This document shows, in pieces, positions 10,010-37,334 of a stretch of DNA of 64,000 nucleotides (the stretch's first letter is position 1; every line of letters starts with the position of its first letter). This DNA is from Onchocerca volvulus (Eukaryota > Nematoda > Chromadorea > Rhabditida > Onchocercidae): NCBI GenBank assembly GCA_000499405.2, contig HG738139.1, forward strand, positions 6,286,616 to 6,350,615, given 5' to 3'. The notes under the pieces were generated by a model. That model searched no databases and was not told the DNA's origin. It worked only from the letters and a program-made list of their open reading frames with translations. Made by a program: the position numbers and the translations under genes.

Positions 10010-13000
10010 CTAACTGGACTCGGCCTCGCTCCGCATGGCGATTCAGCTAGTCTACGAGGGTCGACCTGCTTCGCGTGTCCGGCACCAGCTAATCCACATA
10101 AAAAAAAGAGTCAATGTTCATTTGTTCAAAAATCTTAAGCATAATTCAAAATCTTAGATATCGAAAACTCCTTACCTATTGCTTTGAAATTTTGATAAAA
10201 CTTTGCATTCGAATATGCACATGTTTTTATACCTGCGTTGCTATAGCTCAGTCTGGTTAAGTGGAAAAAAGAAAAGAGAAAGCGCATGTTTTTAGTGTTG
10301 GGGAAAAAACTGATACTTTGAAATTTAATTTGTAGTTTGGTTGAATTGGAGATTGTGATTAGGCTAGGTCAGCAATAAGTGTGAAGAGGTTTTTTTGTGT
10401 CTTGTGTGACAGAGATGAATGCTGTTGAGAAATGTTTTACTGATTGATGAAGAGTGCTTCTTCGCGATAAACAATTTTCAGAAAACATCCAGGTAAATTA
10501 AACACTGAGTTATTCTTTTCTTTGTCAATAGTAGAAAAGAATACTATTCAAGTGAATGTCGGATTATTATTATTATTGTGTCGCTTTGAACTATTGAATT
10601 GGAATCTTTGGAACTCCGAACTGTTGCTGTTGCTGCGTCGATCTTTACCTTTATCTGTGAATTGGAGTGTTTTGGTGGTAAACATGTTTTTCGTCTCTTT
10701 GAAGCTATGTTGCAGCACTTGACCTTCAATATTTCTTATTTACAATTACTGTTATGGCGTTATTTGACATCTTTCAGTTTTTGCCCACATCTAATATGTT
10801 TAATTTCACAATACTTGCGGGTATACAATATTTTTTGTTGTTCCATTGTCTGTGTAGATATAGAGATTGTGTGGTTTGCCGACTCTAGAACACTCAACAT
10901 ATAATTGTCCATATGAGAAGTAATAAGCTAGATCTAAACCACATAATTCTAAAAATTGATCTTGACTTTATTGATGGTGAATGCAAATGCCAACTGAATT
11001 GAGAATTGCAATCTCTTAAACTGAAATGGCATCCGTTGGAATCATAGGAATGCGAGGAATAAGGACATCTTCACCTCTAAAAGGTCCTGTCAAGATTGTT
11101 GCTTCTATAATGTTGCTCATTAATTTTTTTACTGCAAGCCGCGTGCTATTACAAGGTTTTGGTTGGTTGATATTTCGGAACATGATAATTGGCATGGCGA
11201 TTTTCAACTGCAGTATGTGAGGTGGTATCCCTGGCAGATCGAGTGAATTCAAAGATTCTGTTGGATAATTAACTGCTTCATCTGTTTTCACAACAGTGTC
11301 GAAGGACTTACATGTGACTACCTCGCTTTGATATTAGACTGCATAATATTGTCAAGTTCGTCGACGTCTTTGTTTTTGGCCGCAAGAAAAGCTCATATAG
11401 TCAGCCAATCGTGATTCTTATGATTGGTTTCAATATTGAGAAATACTTTTCAACCAACTCTTCTTTTGACGTTACTAAATTGCAGAAGTTATGAGGCAAT
11501 GAAATTCGTCCTGTGGTCAGATTAACCAGCACCTTTCCGTTCCCAATTTCCAGGAATTGATGTGAGAATATTTCAGCTGATCGATCGTTTTGGAGCTGAA
11601 TACGCATATTTGTAATTAATTTTAACGTATTTACGTGTCGCCAGAAAGTAGGATATTTTAGGCAATCATTTATTTCGTCCGTTGGTATCGATTGAGAAAT
11701 TATTGATAATCTTCGCCTGAAATCTCCTGCAAGCAATATTAATGCGTTCCAAAATGATCTGATATTTTCACGCAAATCTCGCAATGATCGATCAAGAATC
11801 TCGACCGATTTTTTTTGCGCCATTGTACATTTGTCCCAAACAGTAAGTTTGCATTTTGCAATCTTTTTCCATGCCGGATGTTTTGGAAATATTTATGTTG
11901 GGGTTTCAATGAACTGCATGCTCAGTGGCAATTTTAAAGTGGAATGAGCAGTTCTTCCACCTTGTAGCAATGTTGCAGATATTCCAGACGATGCAAAAGC
12001 TAATGCTATGCCATTTTGGGATCGAATTGTTGACAGAATCAACTAGTTTCTCCTGACCATCTAAAAATAAGATTTCTCCAACTCCCTTTCTGAAAGTTTG
12101 CATTATTTGATCGTAAATGCCTTTTTGCTCAAACATTAGCTTAGGAATATTTGATTGCACATATGACAAAAAAGATCAGTCGTGTTTTAATTTTGTTCGC
12201 AATGCAATTCTACATCGAGCGAAGCAGCAGCAGATCGATTCAGTGTTGGCATTCCCAACTGATAGAGAACTTTGTTCGCGATTTATAAGTGCAAGTTATA
12301 GATAGATAAATCAAAATTAACAAATAAAGGCATAATATGAATAAAATTTAAAAAAGAAAGAATTTTATTAATTATATTAAATTATAAGTTACCAATACTT
12401 CTGATGCATTTGAATATTTAATCTATGGAAAAATGAAGAAAGTTATGAGTTAATATTTTAACATTAAATTAACAACAAATTAAGTTAAATCAAAATTAAA
12501 TCGGAGAAGATTAACTAAGCAAAAAGCTTGAACCTAAGAAATATTCAGAATTAATGCAATAAAATTTCTTTAGGTTGAATTGATGCCTTTTTTCAAACAA
12601 ATTAAGCTAATTTTTATTCAACAGATATTTGAAAATTTTTTTTTTCAGATTCGTTACAAATCCAAAAATTTTTACATTTACCTGCCATGCCAGAAATTTT
12701 TTCAAATTCTTTTTATCATTTTTTCCTTCTTTCCTTGGATAAATCCACGTAATGTAATAAGCATAGCAATAGAGAAAGAGATGGGAGGTAGAGGGAGAAT
12801 GAAAAAAAAAAAAAGGAAGGGAATCAATCAACTCCACCCTTCACTTATTTTTAGTTGTAACGGACATGACAAGACGTGACACGTGATAAAAAGTAAGTAT
12901 CCTTATATAAAAAACGCGTCTGTCCGGACGTAAGGTTGTGTCAAAATTTGAAAGCAATCGATGCAGAACTTCCGAAGATTTGTCATTTGTAACAGGTAGC

Positions 13001-13023
13001 ATTTACATTTTTATTTATATCGA
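10010..13023 (-). mobile_element. Helitron (about 3.0 kb, degenerate, with helicase relic)
   Basis: Both ends match the 575-bp element at 46.6-47.2 kb while the interiors differ, which fixes the boundaries. On the minus strand it starts TC at 13023 and ends TTAG at 10010 (the other copy has canonical CTAA), flanked by A and T as expected for Helitron insertion between A and T without duplication. About ten bases before the 3' end is an imperfect hairpin around GCGGAGC, and a second with loop GCGAAGC lies further in. The helicase relic inside reads in the same orientation. At 3.0 kb it is much shorter than autonomous Helitrons, and no Rep (HUH) domain was seen. Confidence 0.85.
10810..12200 (-). 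pseudogene. Helitron PIF1-like helicase, decayed
   Basis: Minus-strand pieces keep the order of a Helitron helicase. N-terminal part: EQKGIYDQIMQTFRKGVG (about 12135), followed by a corrupted Walker A region. Middle (11823-11401): a frame with ALILLAGDFRRRLSIISQS and LKLITNMRIQLQNDRSAEIF. C-terminal part (11291-11016): LPGIPPHILQLKIAMPIIM and PFRGEDVLIPRIPMIPTD. Last part near 10815-10925: GQLYVECSRVGKPHNLYIY, the conserved motif VI end. Frameshifts and stops separate the blocks, and the Rep part is absent, so it cannot mobilise itself. Confidence 0.85.
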
Positions 13024-13841
13024 TTATTTATTAATTTTTAATTTCAAGGCATTTAGTGTTGAAAATAAAAAGAATGCTAGTCGAAACAATGATAATGTGC
13101 ATGGGTGCATGACTAACATCCAAAATATCTTAGAGAATATTTCCAAAATATCATTAATTTATTTGGAAGTAGAATTTGCAGATGAACTTAAAATGCCGTG
13201 CGATGTTTAGAAAATGGGAAAGATATCAGAAAAAAATAAGAGAGCAAGGACAGCAATGGTAAGGAGGATCCAACCATTAAATAGCCTGGTTAAGAGGAAA
13301 GATTAAATGTACAAACAGAAAATATACACAATTACCGCAACAGTGATATGAGATAGCTGATTTCTGTATCTATAGTAATTCTACTTTGTAGAGCAGAATG
13401 TTTTATTTTGCTAAAGTTTTTAGTCAGTTCCTCTTTTGTTGGTACTATCTCGTTTCTTCTTTATTATATTTTAATTATTCCTCCTGACTTCTTGTCTTTA
13501 CAATATATTATATATTACAGTAACTTTGTACAGAAGAAGCAAGATCTTTTGATCTTTGTAGACTCAATTTTGCTTACCTCTAGTACTACCGAATGTATTG
13601 TGATCCAGTATTTATAGCTTTCGGTGTTTTTCCAGTAGCTGAAGCCAAGAAGAAATTTCATTGACCGCACTGTTCTGAAACTTAAGTATTTAATTGGATT
13701 GTTCACCTCAAATTTAATACTTGATGCATGGAAAAAGTCCATATTCGTCGATTTCTTTTTTCAAATCTCCTTTTTATTTATACAATTTCTTTAGAATTTA
13801 TCCTTCAATATTTAATTCCATATTTTAGTATTCGATATTAT
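13024..13841. other. No gene seen
   Basis: AT-rich spacer between the Helitron and the LTR retrotransposon. Short frames only, with no convincing splice signals or protein similarity. Confidence 0.5.
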
Positions 13842-14405
13842 TGTAGTGAAAATTGCTTTTGTAACGCGAACCAATCTCAAACTTGGGTAATTAAACCTTT
13901 ATTATAAGAAAAACTTGATAATACGAAATACGAATTCTTACAAACATTACATATAAAATATAGCACGACTAATGGTAATAAATAAAAAAAATCGGGATAG
14001 ATGTGTGTTGAAAGCGAAAATGAACGAATGAATAGGGAAAGGGTTGTAAGTTTATATATATGGGCTTTGTTAGCACAATGCATTCGGGCTTTTGTTAGCA
14101 AGATGCCGCTAGCCCTTTGTTAGCAGGATGCCGCTAACCCTTTGTGAGCAAGATGGCGCCAACAGTTTGTTAGCAAGATGTCGCTAACCCTTTGTTAGCA
14201 GGATGGCGCCAACAGTTTGTTAGCAAGATGTCGCTAACTCTTGGTTAGCAAGATGGCGCCAACACTTTGTTAGTTAGATGCCGAAAGGTTTATATCTTAT
14301 GTAAATTAAGTTACAAAATTAAAAAAAATGTTTAATCTGGAGAAATGTTACTACTTGTTTGAATTTAAGAAAGATTTCAAATTTTGATCTTCAGTTGTTC
14401 TGACA
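13842..14405 (-). repeat. 3' LTR of the short retrotransposon
   Basis: 564 bp. Contains TTTATT at about 13903, the complement of an AATAAA signal, near its minus-strand 3' end. A 25-bp minisatellite of about nine units lies at 14067-14285. Differs from the 5' LTR mainly by one extra repeat unit and a small indel near 13985. Confidence 0.85.
14067..14285. repeat. 25-bp minisatellite inside the LTR
   Basis: About nine copies of a 25-bp unit TTTGTTAGCAAGATG.CGC followed by TAACCC or CAACAG. The two endings largely alternate, suggesting a 50-bp higher-order unit. The other LTR has a matching array at about 15217-15420 with one unit fewer. Confidence 0.85.
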
Positions 14406-14986
14406 TTCCCGACTGAAGAGGTTGAACTCTTTCAGGGGGAAGAAAGCAGGGAACATAAATTAGGGGTTCTGTGCCTTTTGATCCTTCTGCTNGATTTGAT
14501 GGTTTCATACAAGTTGAACAAGAGATAAATTGGATCAGTCTGAATTTAAGCTTAAGCACAATGCATATAAGTAAGACCATAAAAATACATGCATCAACAA
14601 TAATCAGTCTCCAATGTGTCACGAATTCTGACAGCTCTTCTTGTATCAATTCGGTAGCTTTGCCAACTTCTGTTTCCAATTGCTCTGCCAATTCTTTCTT
14701 CCTCTTCTTTTTTCTTCAGCGATGTTGAAACTTTCTGAATGAATTCCAGCCATTTTTCATTGTTCGATTCAATTACGCCAATGTATAGCTCGAGAAATTT
14801 GATTTTCTGGTTGATGACTCTTCTTCTCGCCTCGCATTGTTTGAAGAGTTCATTATTTGGTAACTGTTCGTCGAGAGGCGATAAGTCCAATCCTTTGATT
14901 TCCTCGATCAGTTGTGCCGGTTTCTGCTTAGCCGGTTCTATGTTGACAATTATGCTGTCCGACATGTCCTCGGTTTGTGGCACCAA
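14377..14986 (-). pseudogene. gag-like start joined to envelope-like end of a BEL/Pao element
   Basis: The minus-strand frame 14986-14594 has a charged, helical gag-like sequence (IEEIKGLDLSPLDEQLPNN near its start, then INQKIKFLELYIG). A second frame, 14691-14377, overlaps it with a shift. It holds a single hydrophobic span of about 22 residues (IIVDACIFMVLLICIVL) followed by a Cys-containing tail and a short C-terminus, the layout of an envelope-like membrane anchor. Everything between the gag start and the membrane anchor is missing, and the two parts are in different frames, so no fusion product is implied. Some copies of the family were therefore env-bearing (inference). The ambiguous base at 14492 lies in the tail region. 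Confidence 0.6.
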
Positions 14987-14990
14987 AAAA
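14972..14990 (-). other. Putative tRNA primer-binding site of the LTR element
   Basis: Just inside the 5' LTR on the minus strand, after a short T run, lies TGGTGCCACAAACC. The 3' end of the tRNA-Phe encoded in this window, with CCA added, would be complementary at 12 of these 14 positions. Position and the TGG start fit a retrotransposon primer site. The exact primer tRNA is inferred. Confidence 0.5.
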
Positions 14991-15538
14991 TGTAGTGAAA
15001 ATTGCTTTTGTAACGCGAACCAATCTCAAACTTGGGTAATTAAACCTTTATTATAAGAAAAACTTGATAATACGAAACACGAATTCTTACAACCATTACA
15101 TATAAAATATAGCACGACTAATGGTAATAAATAAAAAACGGGATAAAAATCGGGATAGATGTGTGTTGAAAGCGAAAATGAACGAATGAATAGGGAAAGG
15201 GTTGTAAGCTTATATATATGGGCTTTGTTAGCACAATGCATCTGGGCTTTTGTTAGCAAGATGCCGCTAGCCCTTTGTTAGCAGGATGCCGCTAACCCTT
15301 TGTGAGCAAGATGGCGCCAACAGTTTGTTAGCAAGATGTCGCTAACCCTTTGTTAGCAGGATGGCGCCAACAGTTTGTTAGCAAGATGTCGCTAACTCTT
15401 TGTTAGCAAGATGGCGAAAGGTTTATATCTTATGTAAATTAAGTTACAAAATTAAAAAAAATGTTTAATCTGGAGAAATGTTACTACTTGTTTGAATTTA
15501 AGAAAGATTTCAAATTTTGATCTTCAGTTGTTCTGACA
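14991..15538 (-). repeat. 5' LTR of the short retrotransposon
   Basis: 548 bp. Nearly identical to the 3' LTR. It has eight minisatellite units, against nine in the other LTR, and an extra ACGGGATAA-like insertion near 15138. High identity implies a fairly recent insertion. Confidence 0.85.
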
Positions 15539-15543
15539 ATTAT

Positions 15544-18239
15544 CTCTCCTGTGCTTCGAACTGTCTTAACACTCTTTCAGGCTTTTAAAGCAATTTTCAC
15601 TTCACAACCGTTCCGTTTAATCAATTAGAATTCATTGCAAAGTGATTTTTTAAGAAGTATGAATCGCCAAACTTTTTCGGTAATATGCTTCGCATAACAA
15701 TTATAATTTCATGTCTCTTCAAACGGATAATTTTCTGAATATTTGAAAAATTATTGCGTTTTGAAACCGTCTCGCAATTGCATATTCTGTAATCATCGTG
15801 ATAATCTTTTTGAGAGAAAAAAAAAGGTGATTCAGAAAGATAAAAAGTGAGGAAAACTTATAAAATAGGAATCAAAATGGTTCTAAGACATCTTATTTTT
15901 CAGTTTCAAAAACAAATGACGATCGGAAATCATCACCAAAATAAACTCCTCATTATTAATTCACATAATCATCTGTCATGAGTGATCGAAATACATATTC
16001 CGAATTTTGTCGTATCCCTATGCCGCGAATATTATTTTTCCAGCTTTCTTTCGGCTCAGCTGTCGCTTCACTTTTTACATCATCTCTTCTATCATTCAGC
16101 AACAAATTTATTAACAATTTTAAATATGATATAACAAATCTCCGAGGTATGGAGGCTTCCTCTGTCTTTCAAATCAAGGTAACAGTTGGTTAGTGTGAAG
16201 CAGTGAACTTGCAGACTGTTTAACATAGTACTGAAATAAAGTAAATATATCGTTGATATTCCAATCAAACGAGAAAATTGAAGCATCTTATGCCGCTGAA
16301 ACCAAACTATCGATAGTGCTGTTATCCCAAAGTCTTCTGAGTTTAGCCATGCGAAAAGGAATCGTTCTCAAAAACCGAAAAGTAGCAACTATTTTTCAAT
16401 GCATGGGATACAACCAAACGACCGCGACAAGTCCCACAGAATGAACAACGGTAAAAATGTCAGTTCTGAGAGTTGAATGTATATATAGATAACGCAACAA
16501 AGGAGCATGTGATATGCAAAAAAGTGGAAATTTAACGTATCATGCACCATCGAATCATTTCGTCAGTCTTAAAAAGATCTATTTGAAAAAAATAGTTAGC
16601 GTTAAAAATTAAAATGCAAACACTTCGGCATCAGATTTTTAGCAACATCGAAGCAATGTCGTGAGGATCAAATTCCGGCTATATATCTGAAATCCTTCAC
16701 AAAACAAGAAGAAAACCAACTGATCACCGAAGCTCTATATGCAATCATTTATTTTAGCAAAAATACCGACAAATTTTGCTTGACAATGACAAAATAATCA
16801 GTTAGTTAGTTTACATATATAAAGTATCTCTAAATCATCATAACAATTATATACACATAGCTCTATGTGTACACATCTGTGGGAAAGAGAATGGATCGAA
16901 CGATTTTACTGTAACAAATTCATTAAGTAATAAATAGAAATAGGCAGATTCATTTTAAAAAGAAAGTGTATTAGATTCACGGACGCTAACCGTATGGATC
17001 CGCTCAAGCATTTTCCTCCAACGACAGTAGAATGATGAAAATCGGAAGAAATGAGATAAAATGACAATCCACACCGAAATTCTCATAAGTTTGTACAAAA
17101 AAATTACTAATAACTTCCGCTTTCAGGATTTAATTTTCTCACACAAGGAGCATAAGCAAAAAGCAGTGCATGGGATAATGAACTTATCAATAGAATTTTG
17201 AAAGAAAAATGGGTAGGAGGAGTCAGAAAATGAATTTAATTGTTTTTTTTGCATTTCTTATATTGCTTACGTACTCCATCGTAACTCTTTCCATCATGTA
17301 TTGTTATTTATAAAATCGAACAGATCAGTGGGATAAAATATGGTAGTGAGCATATTAGCTCGGCAAATAAATGAAGAAATCCCTAGCCTGCTGAAAATTT
17401 CTCGCATCAATTTATAATTAGAGCACATACTTTCCTGGAAGCGTATTTAATTGTTTCAACCATTTTTAATGTTTCATATAGCAAAATATGTAAGCGATTA
17501 CAAAAAAAGTATAAATTGTAACATTTATTATGTAGATGTGAATAACAGTATCATACGGAATGCTGCCCTCTTCACTTTATGAAAAAATGAATATTTTTTC
17601 AATTCTACAAAATTGGTCTTGTTAACGTGAATTCTGATCTTAAGGTGAAAGCAGTTATTCCATATCTCGAACTAGAGATGATTATAACAAATTTTTTATT
17701 ACAGGAAAGAAAATCCCTTCAGAAAAAATGCGAAATGTCAAGTAATACTATCCAAGCTCGAATTCTGAATTTGGAAAAATAATCATGAAAATCATACTGC
17801 TATAATCAAAAAAGACTTAAAAATTTACAAATGCTAAATAAACGGACAAATAAAAATGAAACTGAGTTAGAACGCCTTCCATCACAGAAAGATCAATGTA
17901 GTAAATTTAAATAGCCTGTTTAAGTGCTTGGAAACAAAAAACATGGAATAAGCTTGTTTTAAATGCAAATTTTCAGGGAGCAAGGAAGTGCTTATATGAA
18001 ATTCCCAAAATTCATCCTTTTTTCTAAGAATAAAATCATGCAGAGTATTAAGAAATGGCTAAAAAGAAAAAAATGTCAATGACAAACATCGAAAATATAA
18101 TTTCATGAAAATATGAGAAAATAAAAAATGACTGTCAAAAGGCGAGACTAACACGGCACAAAAAGATCCCCATTTGAAGCTCTAAATCTTTCATTGCCGG
18201 TGACAGTTGCTCAATCAGAATTGGTGGCATCACAATCAA
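15544..18239. other. Intergenic, no gene seen
   Basis: About 2.7 kb of AT-rich DNA between the retrotransposon and the 3' end of the SRPK gene. Several short frames exist (for example 15978-16193) but none shows conserved protein sequence or a splice chain. The SRPK 3' UTR should lie at its right end. Confidence 0.5.
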
Positions 18240-32948
<14,709 letters not shown>

Positions 32949-35100
32949 TCTCCTTGGAGCCAGCCTTTTTTTACCTAGTTTTTGCTGAAGGAATGATAAT
33001 AAGCATTTGATAAAATTAATACGCACTTCCTATAATTCTGCTGATTAAATTTCACAACACCGCTCCCTGAAATCAGTAGAATGTGCGAGAAAGAAATCTT
33101 AAGCAAATAAAAAACGCCTTCGGTCTTTATGGTCGATATATTTTATACAAACAATTCCTTAAAAATGCTCCATCATAACAGTTTTACTATGTATGATAAG
33201 AAAATTAAAAGAATACGTAAATTAACAAAAAAAAAAAAGGAAAAAGCATAAAATTTAAAATACCCTGCGCCTCTATTTCTATTTTTATCTCTTGTCACAT
33301 TTAACACCATATTTCTTCATTATTATGACATTTAACATTACAACCTTAATGTTTGCACTTAAGAAAAAAAATAAGCGACAATAATAAACTTGACAGTGAA
33401 AAAATAAAAACTTCGAAGGTCCTTCTCTTTCACCAATACTTCTGCCCGAAAAAATCGAAATCTTCGATATAGGTCACTGAATTTCTCTTACTAGCTACTT
33501 TCTAGTGTCGATACTAGAAAATAGCAAATAAGAGAAATTAAGCGACTTACACCGAAGATTTCGATGTATGAATAAAATGACAAAATTTGGGACAGAATAT
33601 ATCTAAGCAATCGCCTTATTCTCGAAAAAAAACTGCTTTCTTGATTTCAAAAAATATAATATATAAAAAAATTTATCTCACAATCTTCACAACATAATGG
33701 AAATAGTGTAATAAAGTGAAAAAAAAAAACGAGAGTAAATGAAATTTGACAACTCCTAAGCAAAATTAAAATTGGCGCAAATGATTAAGTACTGGTTTTA
33801 ACGTAAGTTATATAAAGCAGAAATTATGTCACTGTCAACCAAGCACTGAATGCAGAATTACTGTGCCCCAAAACGTAGGCATGGCACGAACGGCAATGCA
33901 GTACTTCTACGAAGAATCGACGTACCTGGATCTAACAATATCTATAAAATAATGAAAGAAAAATCTTCCGGAGTGAGGGCCGCTTTCCATCTTTAGAATG
34001 ATCGTTCCTCCCACAAACAAATCACAAAAAATCTTCTAAGTAACTTCATCGATGAACTTTTCCTGAATTTGGATTTCCAAAACCGACATGTTCACTGTAT
34101 CTACTCTAAGTCCAATTATGTGAATCATTATCTATCTAATGATAATGACTATCCAGTAAATATTATAGGACGAAACATTACAACACATCCCACGTTTTAC
34201 TGTGTCTTAATATATATCTCGGAAAACTGGAAAGAAACTTTTTTTTCATGCTTCAACAATACCTAAAATGCATTAGAGAACATTTAATACTTAAAAAGTG
34301 AGACCTATGTAACGAAGAATAACTAGCAAGTGTGCTGCAATGAAGTCAGCGACCTATGTACAGCTGAAATAATGAAATCAGACAGTCTTTTCAAACTTTC
34401 TTTCAAAAAATCAATGATGATGTCCTATGATCAGTTAACTAGGATAGTGCAAATAAAGAGCCACAGTAATGTGATGAATATCACAAAACTATATACCTAT
34501 TTCTACATAATTATTCAAAAGATAAAAAAACATTCAGTAGAGAACCTTTCATACTAGCATTATTAACACCAGAAAATATTTCGGAAATGAAAAAATAAAA
34601 CATGACAAATTCTGCAATAACAAACAGCTCCAACAGATGTGCTCTACTATTAATATTGAAATGCATCATCGGTGAAATCTTTCCTGTTTTATTTGGTGAG
34701 AAAATATTCAAATAAATAATTATCATGCGTCCAGCCAACAATATAAATGGGAAGCTATGAATATTCACTAAATCCTAATCACAAACCTATCACTGTAATT
34801 AATACACCAGTCAAACTTTTATTTAACAAACAAGATAAAGCGCAAGAATGTAGAAATTGTTTTTGAAGCACATAAACAAGATATGTAACGTTTAATAAAT
34901 TCTATAAATTATGATGAAATAAGAGAACATTTGCTTGCTCTTATGTAATATTCCATTTGTTTGCGCCTGCATATCTTATTGCCAAATATTCGTAATTGCT
35001 TTTTTTGCAAAATCAAATATTCCATCCACTTCATCTGCCAAAAAGATTATTTGAAAACTTTGCCTTATCGATTTTTTATGCACAGCAGAAAATTGCCGCT
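32949..35100. other. Intergenic, putative SRPK upstream region
   Basis: An acceptor-like TTCCTTCAG ends at 32985, 37 bases before the SRPK start ATG, and could be a spliced-leader acceptor or join an upstream exon. The rest is AT-rich with no recognised genes. Near 33470-33560 two short stretches, ATCTTCGATAT and its neighbours, form an imperfect inverted repeat around TAGCTACTTTCTAGTG. Confidence 0.4.
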
Positions 35101-35508
35101 AACCGTTCGATTAATTCCTCAACAATGGTAAAATCGATAGCTGTAACACAGCGGAAGAGTAAGAAGTGAAAACCGCGTACGAAACCACATCTGCGTGATG
35201 CTGTCCAGCAATCTACGATCCGCCGGGTAACGATCACACGTCTTTTCAGGGAGAAATTCCTTCCCCGGTGCTGGATTTGTGCCAAAATGGTACAGGTACG
35301 GCCATACAAAGGCATTATGCAACGCACTATCCCGGGGCATAAAGTTTGAAAATTAGTTCCTTCACGGGCAAGGAATAGTCAATTGCTGCGAATCTCTCAA
35401 GGATTCTTTCCTCATATTTTTGTTGATTGAATAGGGTAAAAGGATGAAGAGTGGAGGGATCCGTCTCTTCCATCAGCCATTCAGATGTGCAAGAACGATT
35501 TGCTACTT
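35095..35508 (-). pseudogene. Broken coding relic, family not recognised
   Basis: Two adjoining minus-strand frames look protein-coding but lie in different frames. The first (about 35508-35338) reads SEWLMEETDPSTLHPFTLFN and then YEERILERFAAIDYSLPVKE before a stop. The second (35340-35119) reads DSALHNAFVWPYLYHFG and then CDRYPADRRLLDSITQMWF. Base composition is clearly GC-richer than the flanks, which argues for past coding selection or transfer. The shift and stop at about 35340 suggest a pseudogene. The closing ADRRLLDSI...W pattern weakly recalls carboxylesterase-type proteins, but I cannot support that assignment. Confidence 0.45.
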
Positions 35509-35519
35509 ATGGTTATGGC

Positions 35520-37330
35520 TTGCTTGAATACTTGCTTTCAGAAAATCTATTGTTAAGATGATAAATCCCTCATCATTTTGATATTTCCTAACTGTGCAAA
35601 AAGTTTTTATCACTGTCAAAGTGTTTTTGCCGATGACTTGAACATTTATATGCATATTTTGATATGATTAACATACACAACATATCGAACTGAGCAAATA
35701 ATCAGTAAAGCATATTAAAATCAATAAGATCACCGAATGATTCAATCAAGAGTTTAAAGTTAGTATGAGCTCGATAACATATGCCAGTATGAAAAATGAG
35801 CAAATCTTATAAGAGGAAAGGGGAAAAATTGGTATGATCTTGAATTACCTTTTCAAACTTGATAGTTTCAATTAGATTCTTTTATAGAACTTGAAATCCT
35901 TAGTTTAATGCTAGAACAAATGTCGAGTGCATTCATCCCTTGCCTTGCCTGAACATCATATTAGTTTACGAAGGAAGGAACAACCGAGGAAATAAGCCAA
36001 GTAGAAGAAAGCAAAACATATAAAATGGCAGCTAGAGCAAATAATCAATGGGCAATGTTACTCGTAGAAATGACTATGCAGTGAAAGAAGATTGATTTCT
36101 GACTTCTGGCGGAATTACAACATCAATCCCGGAATCAGTCTTTGAAGAAATCTTCTCAAACTATTCCAAAACATCGGTTTTATTTCTGCATTATCCTTTT
36201 CATGTCTCATTTCCAGCAACCATTTAAGCCATGCATAACTATCCTTTGAGAGATCGAATCCATCTGCGTTTAAATGACAATTTAAATTCTGCTCTATTCT
36301 GCCAAAAACTTTAAAATTTTAATTTCAACTTAAATTAAATCTGCTGTTCAAGTCTTTGCCATTAATTATAGTATTTGAGTAGAAATAATAAGATGCTGAG
36401 ATCATATAGGCAATGCACTTGAGACGGAGACTTGTTGCTGTTTCTGATGATGACAGTTATTATTTTGAGTGGAGTAATGATTCTTTGACGGACTACTCCA
36501 CCATTTATAAAGACGTATAAGAAATGGAAATTCGAAACGGTTTTCTATCCTGAAAATGAGAAAATCACGAGTTTGATAAAGTCAGCTACTATCATTCACA
36601 AATTTTTAAATGATAACAATTTAAGTAAAAATATAACATATTTCAACCTGGCCATTTATATGTTGTGCTTCTTGAGAATGATTCTATAGCTAGGAAAAAC
36701 AAATCAACAGTGCCCATGATTGACCTTCAACTATTTCGTTGAATTTAAATGAGCAGCATAACTAACTAAATAAGCGATATTTATTGAGTAGAACACTTTC
36801 GAAACCCATGAATTCTATGCTTAGAGGCTTGAAAAATCCCAAATTAATGAAGGCTATCCAAAATTAAGATCATTAAGCATTACAATTATTTAATTCTCGT
36901 AGTCCTACAGATTAATCAACAACACTACGCCAAGCCTTTGGTATTTCCCTCAAGATTATATTGGTTCTTAGAAGACTTGCAATAATGGTGCATGGTCAAG
37001 TAGTACAAATTATAGAATAAACTTGGCACCGATATGCAATATATATAATGACCCAATTTGGTTCATGTACAATTAATTGAAACTAAATTTTTTACGAATC
37101 AAAAACGAAGGACAACATATAATTCGGAAAAGTGGAGTTTCTGATCCAGTACAATCTCCAAGCATTAATTAATGATGATGATGCTTATATTATCACGAAA
37201 TCTGATTTTTAATACCTGATGAGAAAGCAATAACATGTAACTTGCCTTACTCTCAATCTAAACTGCGTATTCGTGATTGTAATACCTTTAACTTATCATT
37301 TATTCGAAAAGTGAAGTTGAATATGAGAAT
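35520..37330. other. Intergenic, no gene seen
   Basis: AT-rich spacer downstream of the sphingomyelin synthase gene. No recognised coding or RNA feature. Confidence 0.5.
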
Positions 37331-37334
37331 TTTA

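Larger units (their letters stand above)
13842..15538 (-). mobile_element. Short LTR retrotransposon (BEL/Pao type) with intact ends
   Basis: Two direct repeats, 13842-14405 (564 bp) and 14991-15538 (548 bp), begin TGTAGTG and end TCTGACA on the plus strand, so on the minus strand each runs TGTCAGA to CACTACA. The flanks carry the same five bases, ATTAT (13837-13841 and 15539-15543), a 5-bp target-site duplication typical of BEL/Pao elements. Reading on the minus strand, the 585-bp interior starts with a putative primer-binding site, carries a gag-like start and an envelope-like end, and closes with a short purine run GGGAA before the 3' LTR. No protease, reverse transcriptase or integrase is present, so this is a non-autonomous deletion derivative. 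One N sits at 14492. Confidence 0.85.

Noticed and set aside
12580..12879. Overlapping frames of about 76-99 codons on both strands
   Set aside because: They lie inside the Helitron and consist mostly of A/T-run translation; no conserved sequence.
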